From Microvirga sp. (GTDB lineage Bacteria; Pseudomonadota; Alphaproteobacteria; Rhizobiales; Beijerinckiaceae): a stretch of 32,363 bases of DNA. Each line of letters opens with the position of its first letter. Positions within the stretch are counted from its first letter, which is position 1. Shown here piece by piece: positions 16,541 through 24,534 of the stretch. The stretch is from assembly GCA_031181145.1 (NCBI GenBank), contig JAPSLB010000049.1, positions 1-32,363 on the forward strand, written 5' to 3'. A program made the position numbers and the translations under genes. The notes under the pieces were generated by a model. That model was given only the letters and a program-made list of their open reading frames with translations, ran no database searches and was not told where the DNA came from.

Positions 16541-17089
16541 ATGTCCCGCGTTGAAATCCACGGCTATGCCATCGTCTCGGACAATGACCGGATTGCAGAT
16601 GCGGCGGGCCGGACGCCGGACGTGCTTCGCAACGATGCGGACTGGGCCTATTTCCAGGCCGAGCTCAACCGGTCCGACGTGACGGTGCTGGGGCGCCTGG
16701 GACACGAGGCGAACCCGAACCCCAGGAACCGCATGCGAATGATCCTGTCCTCCTCGTCACGCGGAATCGAAAGGCGTGTCGACGGCTGGTGGTGGAACCC
16801 GCAGATGCTCTCATGGGGGGAGGCCATCCGCATGGCTCTGCCGCATGGCGGCAGGGTCGCGGTGCCGGGCGGGCGGCAGGTTTTCGATCTGTTCCTCGAG
16901 ATAGGCTATGACGCGTTCCATCTCACGCGTGCCGAGGGGATCGTCGTTCCGGACGGAATTCCGCTCTTCTCGGCATGTGATGCCGGCAAGAGCGCGGAGG
17001 CGGCCCTGTCAGGAGCTGGCCTCAAACCCGGGGTCCGGCAGGAGATCGACCCGGCGAGGTCCGTCAGCCTTGTGGTATGGCGTCGCTGA
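16541..17089 (+). CDS. DHFR/RibD C-terminal-like reductase
   Basis: The 182-residue product resembles the dihydrofolate reductase-like domain also found at the C-terminus of RibD. It has DVTVLGRLGHEANPNP where the nucleotide-binding region starts, RMRMILSSSS, and the late cofactor motif RVAVPGGRQVFDLFLE with FHLTRAEG after it. The family uses NAD(P)H; the substrate here cannot be told. It is shorter than typical RibD and lacks the deaminase half. The ribosome-binding site AGG lies close to the ATG, 7 nt after the ceramidase-family gene, so the two are likely cotranscribed. Confidence 0.78.
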   Translation: MSRVEIHGYAIVSDNDRIADAAGRTPDVLRNDADWAYFQAELNRSDVTVLGRLGHEANPNPRNRMRMILSSSSRGIERRVDGWWWNPQMLSWGEAIRMALPHGGRVAVPGGRQVFDLFLEIGYDAFHLTRAEGIVVPDGIPLFSACDAGKSAEAALSGAGLKPGVRQEIDPARSVSLVVWRR

Positions 17090-17150
17090 TCCGAAACCTA
17101 CCGCGTGCGCGCCGAGTTGATGTGCGATAGCCCTTGTCGGGAGAAAGCAC

Positions 17151-17636
17151 ATGCGCTTTGCCATTTCAGCCATTCTGGTCGTCAGCAGCCTCATGGGCGG
17201 CGCTGCCTGGGCGCAGAGCTCGTCGTCAGGCGGGGGAGGCTCCGGCGGAAGTGCCTCCGGTGGGAGCGGCGCTGGAAACTCCTCCGGCAGCATCGCGCCG
17301 TCGACAGGTGCCGCTCCCTCGGTCGACAATCCCTCGACCGTTCCGCGTCCGGCGCAGGGCGCTCAGACCCCGGCCGATTCTGACACGGACGCCGGTCGCA
17401 CGCCTGTGCAGAACAGGGCGAACACCACTCCGACGCCTCCGCCCGGCAGCGAAGGCAGCACGGGAGGGGGCGCGGCGAACGGGGCCGATGCCACCACGAC
17501 GGGCGGCATTTCCGGAACCAATCTTCGGCCGGGCGAGCCTTCCGCCATCGGTCCGTCGCCCCGAGAGGAGGAACTGCTCAGGGAGGGCGAGCAGCTGGAG
17601 CAGAAGGCCCGGCGCGGCATGTGCCAGGGGTGCTGA
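17151..17636 (+). CDS. Secreted Ser/Gly-rich low-complexity protein with C-terminal Cys-x-x-Cys
   Basis: The 161-residue product has a signal peptide (MRFAISAILVVSSLMGGAAWA, cut before Gln22). A long disordered part rich in Ser, Gly, Pro, Thr and Ala follows (about 23-130), then a short charged helix (REEELLREGEQLEQKARR), ending in MCQGC. Short secreted proteins with a disordered body and a similar I/M-C-x-G-C end occur in Rhizobiales as I recall, with no known function. ATG 17151 has GGGAGA 7 nt upstream. It stands alone, 61 nt after the reductase gene. Confidence 0.75.
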   Translation: MRFAISAILVVSSLMGGAAWAQSSSSGGGGSGGSASGGSGAGNSSGSIAPSTGAAPSVDNPSTVPRPAQGAQTPADSDTDAGRTPVQNRANTTPTPPPGSEGSTGGGAANGADATTTGGISGTNLRPGEPSAIGPSPREEELLREGEQLEQKARRGMCQGC

Positions 17637-17819
17637 GGCTTAAGAAGCCGATTGCCTATTCCTCTGGATATTTCGCGCACAGGAATGTGGTCGCCGGGTC
17701 CTCAGAAAGCCCGGCAAATACAGGCTTTCGCGGGTTCCGTAAGTATTCATTAACCATGCGCGCGCATCCTTTCACGCGACCGATGGAAGGGTTCCAGCGA
17801 TTCACCGGGGGTAGCGCGC

Positions 17820-18242
17820 ATGACTGACAAGAGCTTTGCAGAGACGATCCGCGAGAGGATCGCAGCGATAGAACTTGTGGCGGAAGCAATTGCGGAGCAG
17901 GGGAAGGAATCCGACCTGCGCGACCTGCGCGTTCTCCTGATCAACACCATGAGCCTTCTGATCCGGGATCCAGGCGTCGAGGCTGCCGTCGACGATCTCT
18001 ATGCGGCTGCGAGGGAGATAGTGAAGGATGCTGCCGCCGGCGTTCATCCGGTGACCAGGAATGTCCGCTGCCTGCGCAGCGCTCTGGTCCGCTTCTCCGA
18101 GCGGGTTCCGGTCGTAGCCGGCCTGTCGGAGCCCGAGGAGCCCATGCGCTTTCGCGGTTTGGAGGCAGCCTACGCGGTTCAACTGGAGCGGAATGCGACG
18201 GCCGCCGCGGATGAGGAGCCTGCCGTCCGCTCAGCTGCGTAG
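17820..18242 (+). CDS. Small helical protein of unknown function
   Basis: The 140-residue product is not recognised. It has no signal peptide and no membrane segment; amphipathic helices are likely through residues 5-105 (ETIRERIAAIELVAEAIAEQ, LRDLRVLLINTMSLLIRD, VDDLYAAAREIVKDAA), then an Ala/Glu-rich tail. Codon use looks coding and the frame is clean. ATG 17820 follows a G-rich stretch with no strong ribosome-binding site. The 183-nt gap before it holds TTAACCAT at 17750-17757, a motif that CtrA can bind in relatives; this is weak evidence. It converges with psuG. Confidence 0.6.
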   Translation: MTDKSFAETIRERIAAIELVAEAIAEQGKESDLRDLRVLLINTMSLLIRDPGVEAAVDDLYAAAREIVKDAAAGVHPVTRNVRCLRSALVRFSERVPVVAGLSEPEEPMRFRGLEAAYAVQLERNATAAADEEPAVRSAA

Positions 18243-18374
18243 GTTCCGGCACGGAAAGGTACCCGGTTCCATAGGGGCGCTATCCTAACAAAAGTTTGGC
18301 TGTGGAGGGGCGTTGCAGTTGATGCCCCCTCGCGTTGCGGGCTGCATGGCGACTGCTTGCGGCTGGAACCGGCT

Positions 18375-19307
18375 CTAAGACGCAGGTCTTGCCAGCGCTG
18401 CGGCCAGACGCGCCGCCAGCGCGGCGTTGTTCTTAACCAAGGCAATGTTCGTGGCCAGACTGCGTCCGCCCGTGCTCTCGAACAGAAACGACAGCAGGAA
18501 GGGCGTCACGGCTTTTCCGGTAACGCCACGGCGGCCGGCTTCGGCGACTGCTTCGTCGATGAAGTCTTTCATCTCTCGAACCGGGATCTCGTCGGCCTTC
18601 GGAACCGGATTAGCGACGAGAACGCCGCCGCCGAGGTCGAGCGCCCCTTTGACGTGAATGAGATCGGCGATGGCCATCGGCGTGTCCAGCCGGATGGGAA
18701 TGGGCAGTCCGCTCGTCCGGCTCCAGAAGGCCGGAAACTCGTCGGTCTGGTATCCGACGACCGGCACGCCCCGGGTCTCGAGATATTCCAGGGTTCGCGG
18801 CAGATCGAGGATAGCCTTGGCGCCTGCGCAGACGACGGCAACGGGAGTCCGTGCCAGCTCGTCGAGGTCGGCCGAGATGTCCATTGTGCTCTCGACTCCT
18901 TGATGAACGCCGCCGATCCCGCCGGTGGCGAAGACCCGGATATTTGCCAGATGAGCGCAAATCATGGTGGCGGCGACCGTCGTTGCTCCATGTCGCTTCG
19001 AGGCAACGGCGTAGGGGAGGTCGGCGCGGCTGAGTTTCAGCACGTCCTTTGCAGTCCCGAGCCAATCGAGCTCCTCGTCGGTGAGGCCGATCTTGATCCG
19101 CCCGCCGATGATGGCAATCGTCGCCGGCACGGCGCCGTTCCCCCGCACCACGGCTTCGACCTCACGGGCCGTCGCGACGTTCTGCGGGTATGGCATGCCA
19201 TGGGTGATGATGGTCGATTCCAAGGCCACGACGGCGCCGCCGCTTTCGAGGGCGGCTCCTACTTCGGGCGCGACGTCAAGGAAACGGCCGATCATTGCTT
19301 GGCTCAT
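18375..19307 (-). CDS. psuG: Pseudouridine-5'-phosphate glycosidase
   Basis: A 310-residue enzyme that splits pseudouridine 5'-phosphate into uracil and ribose 5-phosphate (EC 4.2.1.70 as used for the reverse reaction). Family blocks: VVALESTIITHGMPYPQN (active-site Glu30), KDVLKLSRADLPYAVASKRHGATTV (Lys91), FATGGIGGVH, and CAGAKAILDLPRTLEYLET (Schiff-base Lys164). The C-terminal VANPVP and VTGKAVTPFLL are also typical. ATG 19307 overlaps the psuK stop by 4 nt (ATGA), which favours coupled translation. It converges with the small helical protein gene. Confidence 0.96.
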   Translation of the reverse strand: MSQAMIGRFLDVAPEVGAALESGGAVVALESTIITHGMPYPQNVATAREVEAVVRGNGAVPATIAIIGGRIKIGLTDEELDWLGTAKDVLKLSRADLPYAVASKRHGATTVAATMICAHLANIRVFATGGIGGVHQGVESTMDISADLDELARTPVAVVCAGAKAILDLPRTLEYLETRGVPVVGYQTDEFPAFWSRTSGLPIPIRLDTPMAIADLIHVKGALDLGGGVLVANPVPKADEIPVREMKDFIDEAVAEAGRRGVTGKAVTPFLLSFLFESTGGRSLATNIALVKNNAALAARLAAALARPAS

Positions 19308-20257
19308 GGGAACTCCCCTTTAGATCTCCGGTCGGCACTCCGCACCATCGCGGATTCCAGCAAGGCAGGCGAGAGATCCGGACGAACGCTGTGCGGACAC
19401 TCCACGGTCAGTGCCGCAGCGACCGTACCCACCCGCACGGCATCCGCCAAGGAGCAGCCCTTGAGCATGGCGGCGAGAGTGCCGGCAATGAGGGCGTCCC
19501 CGGCCCCGGTCGCATCGACGACCTTCGCCGGAATGGAGGCAACGCTCGTGAACTCCGTGCGGTCCATGGCAACCAGCCCGCCTTCGCCGAGAGTCAGGAC
19601 AATCCTCGCGGCGCCGCATTCGAGCAAAGCGGCCGCGATCTCACCCGGTGAGGCGCCCGAATGGCCCAGGAAGGCTTGCGCCTCGTCCAGATTGAGGAAG
19701 AGGAGCCCGACACCGCTGAGGTCCCGTGGCAGGCGCAAGACTTTCAATGTCGAGACGGCGTCGATCGCGAGCATCCGCGCATTCTGGCGGGTCAGATGGA
19801 GCAGTTCGTGCAGCGTCGGCGAGGGAAGATTGCAGTCGGCGAAGACCCATGAGGGGGATGTCTCTGGCCAGACCTGGTGCAGGACGGAAGGGGTGAGGCC
19901 GTCGAAGATCGCCATATCCGCCAAACCGAGAGCGAGATCGCCGTCAGGGCCGAGGATAGCGACGTACTCTGCTGTGGCATGTTCTCCGGAGAGTGCGAGA
20001 TGCTGCGTGCCGATGCCCAGCCTCATGAGATCCGACCGGATTGCATCCCCGTTCTCGTCCTGGCCCAGGATCGAGATGAGGGAGGACTTCATCCCGAGAC
20101 GGGCGATATTCTCTGCCACGTTGCGTGCCACGCCGCCGAAGGAGCGTTCGGATATGGCGGGGTTGGAGGTCCGCAGTCGGATGGGTTCGCGGGTGCGATA
20201 CTTCCGGTCAACGGTCGCACCGCCGATGCAGGTCACCTGGATCGCCTCTGGGCTCAT
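19304..20257 (-). CDS. psuK: Pseudouridine kinase (PfkB family)
   Basis: The 317-residue ribokinase-type sugar kinase phosphorylates pseudouridine ahead of PsuG. It has the N-terminal CIGGATVDRKY, the substrate/ATP block GGVARNVAENIARLG (about 41-55) and the anion-hole motif DATGAGDALIAG with catalytic Asp254. ATG 20257 has AAAGG nine nt upstream; the open frame continues to 20323 but adds unrelated residues. Its stop overlaps psuG by 4 nt, so context makes PsuK far more likely than another PfkB kinase. It is divergent from the ABC transporter operon. Confidence 0.92.
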   Translation of the reverse strand: MSPEAIQVTCIGGATVDRKYRTREPIRLRTSNPAISERSFGGVARNVAENIARLGMKSSLISILGQDENGDAIRSDLMRLGIGTQHLALSGEHATAEYVAILGPDGDLALGLADMAIFDGLTPSVLHQVWPETSPSWVFADCNLPSPTLHELLHLTRQNARMLAIDAVSTLKVLRLPRDLSGVGLLFLNLDEAQAFLGHSGASPGEIAAALLECGAARIVLTLGEGGLVAMDRTEFTSVASIPAKVVDATGAGDALIAGTLAAMLKGCSLADAVRVGTVAAALTVECPHSVRPDLSPALLESAMVRSADRRSKGEFP

Positions 20258-20610
20258 GCATGCAGGCCTTTCGCCTTGTGACGCTCGCTTCCTGACCGGA
20301 TGATAGGCCAAGTCGCAGGACAAAACGCAATCCCGATATGGATCTCGCCCGCTACTTCATACGCCGAGCGGATGCAAGCGACGGCGTTCCTGGAGACGGC
20401 GGCGCGCCTGCGTCCTCGCTGCGCGAACAACGGTACGGGACACTCCGCGCCGGGCACGAACGCGATAGGAAAATGATCAGAAGTCGCGTGATGAACAGAA
20501 CCAAATCATAGGAAATGCAGCCGGTTTGCGGTGAAGGGGTTGGAATTTCCATCCTGCCGGTATAGACAATCGAAGCCAATGTTGTGCCGATGCTCAGATT
20601 TCCTGTGAAA

Positions 20611-20626
20611 TGTGAGTGATATCACA
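20611..20626. promoter_or_regulatory. CRP/FNR-type binding site
   Basis: TGTGAGTGATATCACA has the perfect arms TGTGA and TCACA around 6 bp, the core consensus of E. coli CRP sites; flanking AAA on the left also fits. Its centre, GTGATATCAC, is a full palindrome. The centre of the site lies about 73 bp before the predicted transcription start near 20692, near the class I activator position. The protein that binds is not known; alphaproteobacteria have many CRP/FNR paralogues. Confidence 0.6.
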
Positions 20627-20657
20627 TCAATGTATTGGCGGTAGTGATGCTGCTTTA

Positions 20658-20685
20658 TTGATCGTGATGAACACGGGATTATAAC
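20658..20685 (+). promoter_or_regulatory. Sigma-70-like promoter for the ABC operon
   Basis: TTGATC (20658-20663) and TATAAC (20680-20685) are separated by 16 bp, in an A/T-rich setting and just downstream of the CRP-type site. Transcription would start near 20692, giving a leader of about 345 nt before ATG 21037. A second, nearer promoter is possible. Confidence 0.4.
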
Positions 20686-20741
20686 AATAGGGAGCAAGAT
20701 ATATTTTAAGCTATGGGAGACAGTAAGTCGATTTCGGAGGA

Positions 20742-20773
20742 CTTTCAGTAGGCTCATTCATGGGTACTGAAAG
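20742..20773. promoter_or_regulatory. 9-bp inverted repeat in the ABC operon leader
   Basis: CTTTCAGTA (20742-20750) and TACTGAAAG (20765-20773) are perfectly complementary around a 14-nt loop. GGAGG just before and CCTCC shortly after (20785-20789) could extend the fold. It may be an operator or an RNA element; a terminator is unlikely since the T-run (20781-20784) is short and displaced. Confidence 0.4.
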
Positions 20774-21036
20774 GGAGCGCTTTTCCTCCTATCGGGTGTC
20801 CAGTCCAGGGTTCTCGACCCGTGGTCATCGAGCGTGCGCTGCTTGGCGGCCCGATGATGCGACGCCTGTCCATGTCCGCTGCGCCGGGGGAGATTGAGAC
20901 GGCCGTTCGCGAACGAGCAGCGGCAGTCGCGGAGAAGCCGCCCGAGCGCAAAAAGAAAATGATCCTCCGGGTTTCTGATGAGGGCCGGGAGGAGTGCTCG
21001 AATGCAGCGATAACAACCAGCAAGAGGAAACCTAGG

Positions 21037-22626
21037 ATGACGGACGAAATCAACTTTCTGCAGAGACGGATGATGATCGGCGCGATGAGCCGGCGGGATT
21101 TCCTCGGTCGCGCCATGGCTGCCGGCGCGACGTTTTCTGCAGCCAGTGCATTGTTTGCTTCATCCGCCAACGCGCAGGAGCCCAAGAAAGGCGGTCATCT
21201 GAGGCTTGGTCTCAAGGGAGGAGCTTCCACCGACTCTCTCGATCCGGCAACCTATACAAGCTCGGTGATGTTCGTGGCCGGACGCACATGGGGGGACACG
21301 CTGGTCGAGACGCATCCGACCACGGGCGCGCCGGTGCCGAGCCTGGCGGAATCATGGGAGCCGTCCGCCGATGCCTTGGTCTGGACGTTCAAGATCCGCA
21401 AGGACGTGAAGTTTCACAACGGCGACGCGATGAAGGTTGAGGACGTCGTCGCAACCCTGAAGCGCCACTCGGACGAGGCGTCCAAGTCCGGCGCTCTCGG
21501 TCTCCTGAGCTCGATCACGGGCATTGAAAGCAAGGGTGGCGATCTCCTCATCACGCTGAAGGAGGCGAATGCGGACCTGCCGCTGATCCTCAGCGATTAC
21601 CACCTTCTCATCCAGCCGAATGGCGGCCTCGACGATCCCTCCGCTCCCATAGGCACCGGCCCATACAAGCTGACGAACTTCCAGCCCGGCGTGCGCCTCA
21701 CCTTCGAAAGGAACAAGGACGACTGGCGCTCCGATCGTGGGTATGCCGACAGCGTCGAGATCATCGTGATGAACGATGCGACGGCGCGGGTCGCTGCTCT
21801 GTCCTCGGGCCAGGTCCACCTCATCAACTCCATCGATGCGAAAACCGTGGGACTGATGAAGCGCGCGCCGAAGGTCGAAGTGCTCAATACCCCGGGCAAG
21901 GGCTTCTACAGCTTCCTGATGCATTGTGACACTGCACCCTTCGACAACAACGATCTGCGGCTGGCGTTGAAATATGCCATCGACCGCGAGGCCATGCTGA
22001 AGCAGGTCGTGGGCGGATACGGCACGATCGGCAACGATTATCCCGTGAACGAGAACTACGCCCTCGCCCCGGAGGGGATTGAGCAGCGCACCTACGACCC
22101 TGACAAGGCTGCCTTCCACTTCAAGAAATCCGGCCACAGCGGACCGGTTGTCCTGCGCACGGCCGAATCGGCCTTCCCCGGCGCTGTGGATGCGGCCGTC
22201 CTGTTTCAGCAGAACGCGAAGAAGGCCGGCATCCAGATCGATGTGAAAAGAGAGCCTGACGACGGGTACTGGTCGAACGTTTGGAACGTGCAGCCCTTCT
22301 GCGCCTCCTATTGGGGCGCCCGACCGACACAGGATCTGCGTTATTCCACATCCTATGCGTCCAATGCCGAATGGAACGATACCCGGTTCAAACGGCCCGA
22401 CTTCGACAAGCTGATGCTGCAGGCCCGCTCCGAACTCGACGAGACCAAGCGGAAGGAAATCTACAGACAGATGGCGGTCATGGTGCGTGACGAAGGCGGC
22501 TTGATCCTGCCGGTCTTCAACGACTTCCTGAATGCCACATCCAAGTCCCTGAAGGGCTTCGTGCACGACATCGGCAACGATCTGTCAAACGGCTATGTCG
22601 CGAGCCGCGTCTGGCTGGACGCCTGA
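21037..22626 (+). CDS. ABC transporter substrate-binding protein, peptide/SBP family 5, Tat-exported
   Basis: A 529-residue periplasmic binding protein of the DppA/OppA type. The N-terminus has a twin-arginine signal (SRRDFLGRA, Arg19-Arg20) and a likely cut after SANA (residue 46). The mature protein shows the family order: GGHLRLGLKGG, DPATYTS, ESWEPSADALVWTFKIRKDVKFHNGD, GTGPYKL, and RLALKYAIDREAMLKQVVGGYG. Use of Tat suggests folding before export. ATG 21037 places the Tat motif properly and is preferred to upstream in-frame starts as far as 20821. It is the first gene of the importer operon, 76 nt before the first permease. Confidence 0.93.
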   Translation: MTDEINFLQRRMMIGAMSRRDFLGRAMAAGATFSAASALFASSANAQEPKKGGHLRLGLKGGASTDSLDPATYTSSVMFVAGRTWGDTLVETHPTTGAPVPSLAESWEPSADALVWTFKIRKDVKFHNGDAMKVEDVVATLKRHSDEASKSGALGLLSSITGIESKGGDLLITLKEANADLPLILSDYHLLIQPNGGLDDPSAPIGTGPYKLTNFQPGVRLTFERNKDDWRSDRGYADSVEIIVMNDATARVAALSSGQVHLINSIDAKTVGLMKRAPKVEVLNTPGKGFYSFLMHCDTAPFDNNDLRLALKYAIDREAMLKQVVGGYGTIGNDYPVNENYALAPEGIEQRTYDPDKAAFHFKKSGHSGPVVLRTAESAFPGAVDAAVLFQQNAKKAGIQIDVKREPDDGYWSNVWNVQPFCASYWGARPTQDLRYSTSYASNAEWNDTRFKRPDFDKLMLQARSELDETKRKEIYRQMAVMVRDEGGLILPVFNDFLNATSKSLKGFVHDIGNDLSNGYVASRVWLDA

Positions 22627-22702
22627 TCCTTCTACGCTCTGCCGACGTGTCGGGATCGTGTCGCCGCCACGATCCCGACGGCAACAACCATGTAATGCTT
22701 TC

Positions 22703-23710
22703 ATGATCCATGCACCCAAAGTCAGCTTCCGGCCGGGCCGGAAGCTGACGCAAAGATTTCCACTGCTATGGACGATCGTCCAGCGGCTGCTGCTGAGTAT
22801 CGTTCTGCTCTTTGCCGTCTCGATCGTCATTTTCGGCGGCGTGGAGGCACTTCCGGGCGATTTCGCTACGACGTATCTGGGCCAGTCCGCCACGCCTCAG
22901 GCGATCGCCAATATCCGGGCGGAGTTGGGGATCGATAGGCCGATCACCACCCGCTATTTCCAATGGCTCGGAGGCGTGTTGACCGGCGATTTCGGGATGT
23001 CCTGGGCAAACCGGAACTCCGTGACCGAACAGATTGCTCAGAGGTTGGGCAACTCGCTGTTTCTTGCCTTTTTCGCGGCGATCATTTCCGTGCCTCTCGC
23101 CGTCGGTCTCGGCATGGTGGCGGTGCTTTTCCGCAACCGTCTGCCGGACCGCATCATCAACGTCGCGTCGCTGGCTGCGATCTCTCTGCCGGAATTCTTC
23201 GTCGGTTACCTGCTGATCATGTGGTTTTCCGTCCAAACCGGAATCGCCGTTTTTCCGGCGACCGTCTACGAAGGAATGAGCTTTCTCGATCGGCTCTCCG
23301 CGATCGCGTTGCCGACCGCCACCCTGGTCCTTGTGGTGCTCGCTCACATGATGCGCATGACCAGGGCGGCGATCATCAACGTCATGTCGTCGCCCTATAT
23401 TGAAACGGCGGAGCTCAAGGGGCTCGGAGGTCTGCGGATCATCGCCAAGCACGCTGCACCCAACGCGCTGGCTCCGGTCATCAATGTCGTTGCGCTGAAC
23501 CTCGCCTATCTCATCGTGGGAGTGGTGGTCGTCGAGGTCGTCTTCGTCTATCCGGGCATGGGACAGTACATGGTCGATGCCGTTTCCGTGCGCGACATGC
23601 CGGTGGTGCAGGCCTGCGGATTCATTTTTGCCGCCATCTACATCTTTCTCAACATGACTGCCGACATTCTCGCAATCATAGCCAATCCACGCCTGAGACA
23701 TCCGCGATGA
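22703..23710 (+). CDS. ABC transporter permease, DppB type
   Basis: The 335-residue product has six membrane segments and the EAA-loop motif ETAELKGLGGLRIIAKHAAPN, which contacts the ATPase. The order (N-terminal helix, long periplasmic loop with LGQSATPQAIANIRAELGIDRP, then five helices) is that of DppB/OppB permeases. ATG 22703 begins the protein without a strong ribosome-binding site; other in-frame starts upstream (22595) lie in unrelated sequence. Its stop overlaps the next start by 4 nt (ATGA). Confidence 0.92.
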   Translation: MIHAPKVSFRPGRKLTQRFPLLWTIVQRLLLSIVLLFAVSIVIFGGVEALPGDFATTYLGQSATPQAIANIRAELGIDRPITTRYFQWLGGVLTGDFGMSWANRNSVTEQIAQRLGNSLFLAFFAAIISVPLAVGLGMVAVLFRNRLPDRIINVASLAAISLPEFFVGYLLIMWFSVQTGIAVFPATVYEGMSFLDRLSAIALPTATLVLVVLAHMMRMTRAAIINVMSSPYIETAELKGLGGLRIIAKHAAPNALAPVINVVALNLAYLIVGVVVVEVVFVYPGMGQYMVDAVSVRDMPVVQACGFIFAAIYIFLNMTADILAIIANPRLRHPR

Positions 23711-24534
23711 ACCTGAGACAAGCTCCTCTCAGCGCCTGGATCGGCATGGCAGGCGTTGCGCTCGCGCTGATTTGCGCCGTGTTCGCGCCCTGGATTGCGC
23801 CCTATGGAGAGGGCGAGATCGTCGGCGACATTTGGCTTCCGATGGGTGGCGATTATTGGCTCGGGACCGACAATCTCGGGCGGGATCTGCTTTCCCGCAT
23901 GATCTATGGCGCCCGAACGACCATTCTGGTGTCTCTCACGGCAACCGTCCTCTCCTTTGCGATCGGTATGTTCCTCAGCTTCATGGCTGTGGTCAGAGGG
24001 GGAGGCGTGGACCAGGCCCTATCCCGTCTCAACGACCTGATGATGGCCGTTCCGACGCTGATCTTCGCCCTGGTCGTGCTCGCGGTGCTGCCGCAGGAAA
24101 CCTGGATCCTCATCCTCGTCATGGCGGTCCTCGATTCGACGCGCGTATTTCGGATCGGCCGCGCGGTGGCGCTCGACGTAGCGGTGATGGACTTCGTCGA
24201 GGCCGCACGATTGCGGGGGGAGGGCAAGCTCTGGATCGTCTTTCGGGAGATCCTGCCCAATACGCTTTCGACGCTGCTGGCGGAGTTCGGCCTTCGCTTC
24301 GCCTTCGCCATTCTCTTCCTGTCGACGCTTTCATTCCTCGGTCTCGGCATCCAGCCGCCGACCGCGGATTGGGGCGGCATGGTGAAGGACAACAAGGAGG
24401 GTATCATCTTCGGGGTTTCCGCTTCGCTCATTCCTGGCGCGGCGATCGCGCTTCTGGCCATCTGCATCAATCTCGTCGTGGACTGGCTGATGAAACGGAC
24501 ATCTTCGATCAAGGGGGGCCGGGACGATGCCTGA
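23707..24534 (+). CDS. ABC transporter permease, DppC type
   Basis: The 275-residue product has the N-terminal helix, the GTDNLGRDLLSRMIYGARTTI block that marks DppC/OppC permeases, and the EAA loop EAARLRGEGKLWIVFREILPN. LSFLGLGIQPPTADWGGMV near the C-terminus is also characteristic. It pairs with the upstream DppB-type permease to form the membrane pore. ATG 23707 overlaps the previous gene by 4 nt, and its end overlaps the ATPase gene by 8 nt, so the three genes are translationally coupled. Confidence 0.95.
   Translation: MNLRQAPLSAWIGMAGVALALICAVFAPWIAPYGEGEIVGDIWLPMGGDYWLGTDNLGRDLLSRMIYGARTTILVSLTATVLSFAIGMFLSFMAVVRGGGVDQALSRLNDLMMAVPTLIFALVVLAVLPQETWILILVMAVLDSTRVFRIGRAVALDVAVMDFVEAARLRGEGKLWIVFREILPNTLSTLLAEFGLRFAFAILFLSTLSFLGLGIQPPTADWGGMVKDNKEGIIFGVSASLIPGAAIALLAICINLVVDWLMKRTSSIKGGRDDA

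Larger units (their letters stand above)
20258..21036. other. Long divergent intergenic region between psuK and the ABC operon
   Basis: About 780 nt with no convincing gene. Its middle (about 20560-20760) is clearly richer in A and T than the surroundings. It holds a CRP-type palindrome, a sigma-70-like promoter and a 9-bp inverted repeat (listed separately). The last 216 nt are open in frame with the binding-protein gene, but this part lacks any signal-like sequence and is treated as leader. Confidence 0.6.

Noticed and set aside
17750..17757. TTAACCAT as a CtrA-binding site
   Set aside because: Only a single short motif with no second TTAA at the proper spacing; kept only as a remark on the nearby gene.
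18305..18331. GAGGGG/CCCCTC hairpin between the small helical protein gene and psuG as a terminator
   Set aside because: Short stem with a bulge and a 15-nt loop, and no T-run on either strand.
18357..20303. 648-codon open frame on the plus strand across psuG-psuK
   Set aside because: It lies opposite two well-recognised enzymes and its product is low in pattern, Arg/Ser-rich and without motifs.
20821..21036. In-frame 72-codon extension of the binding-protein gene
   Set aside because: It would bury the twin-arginine signal inside the protein; the start at 21037 fits export.
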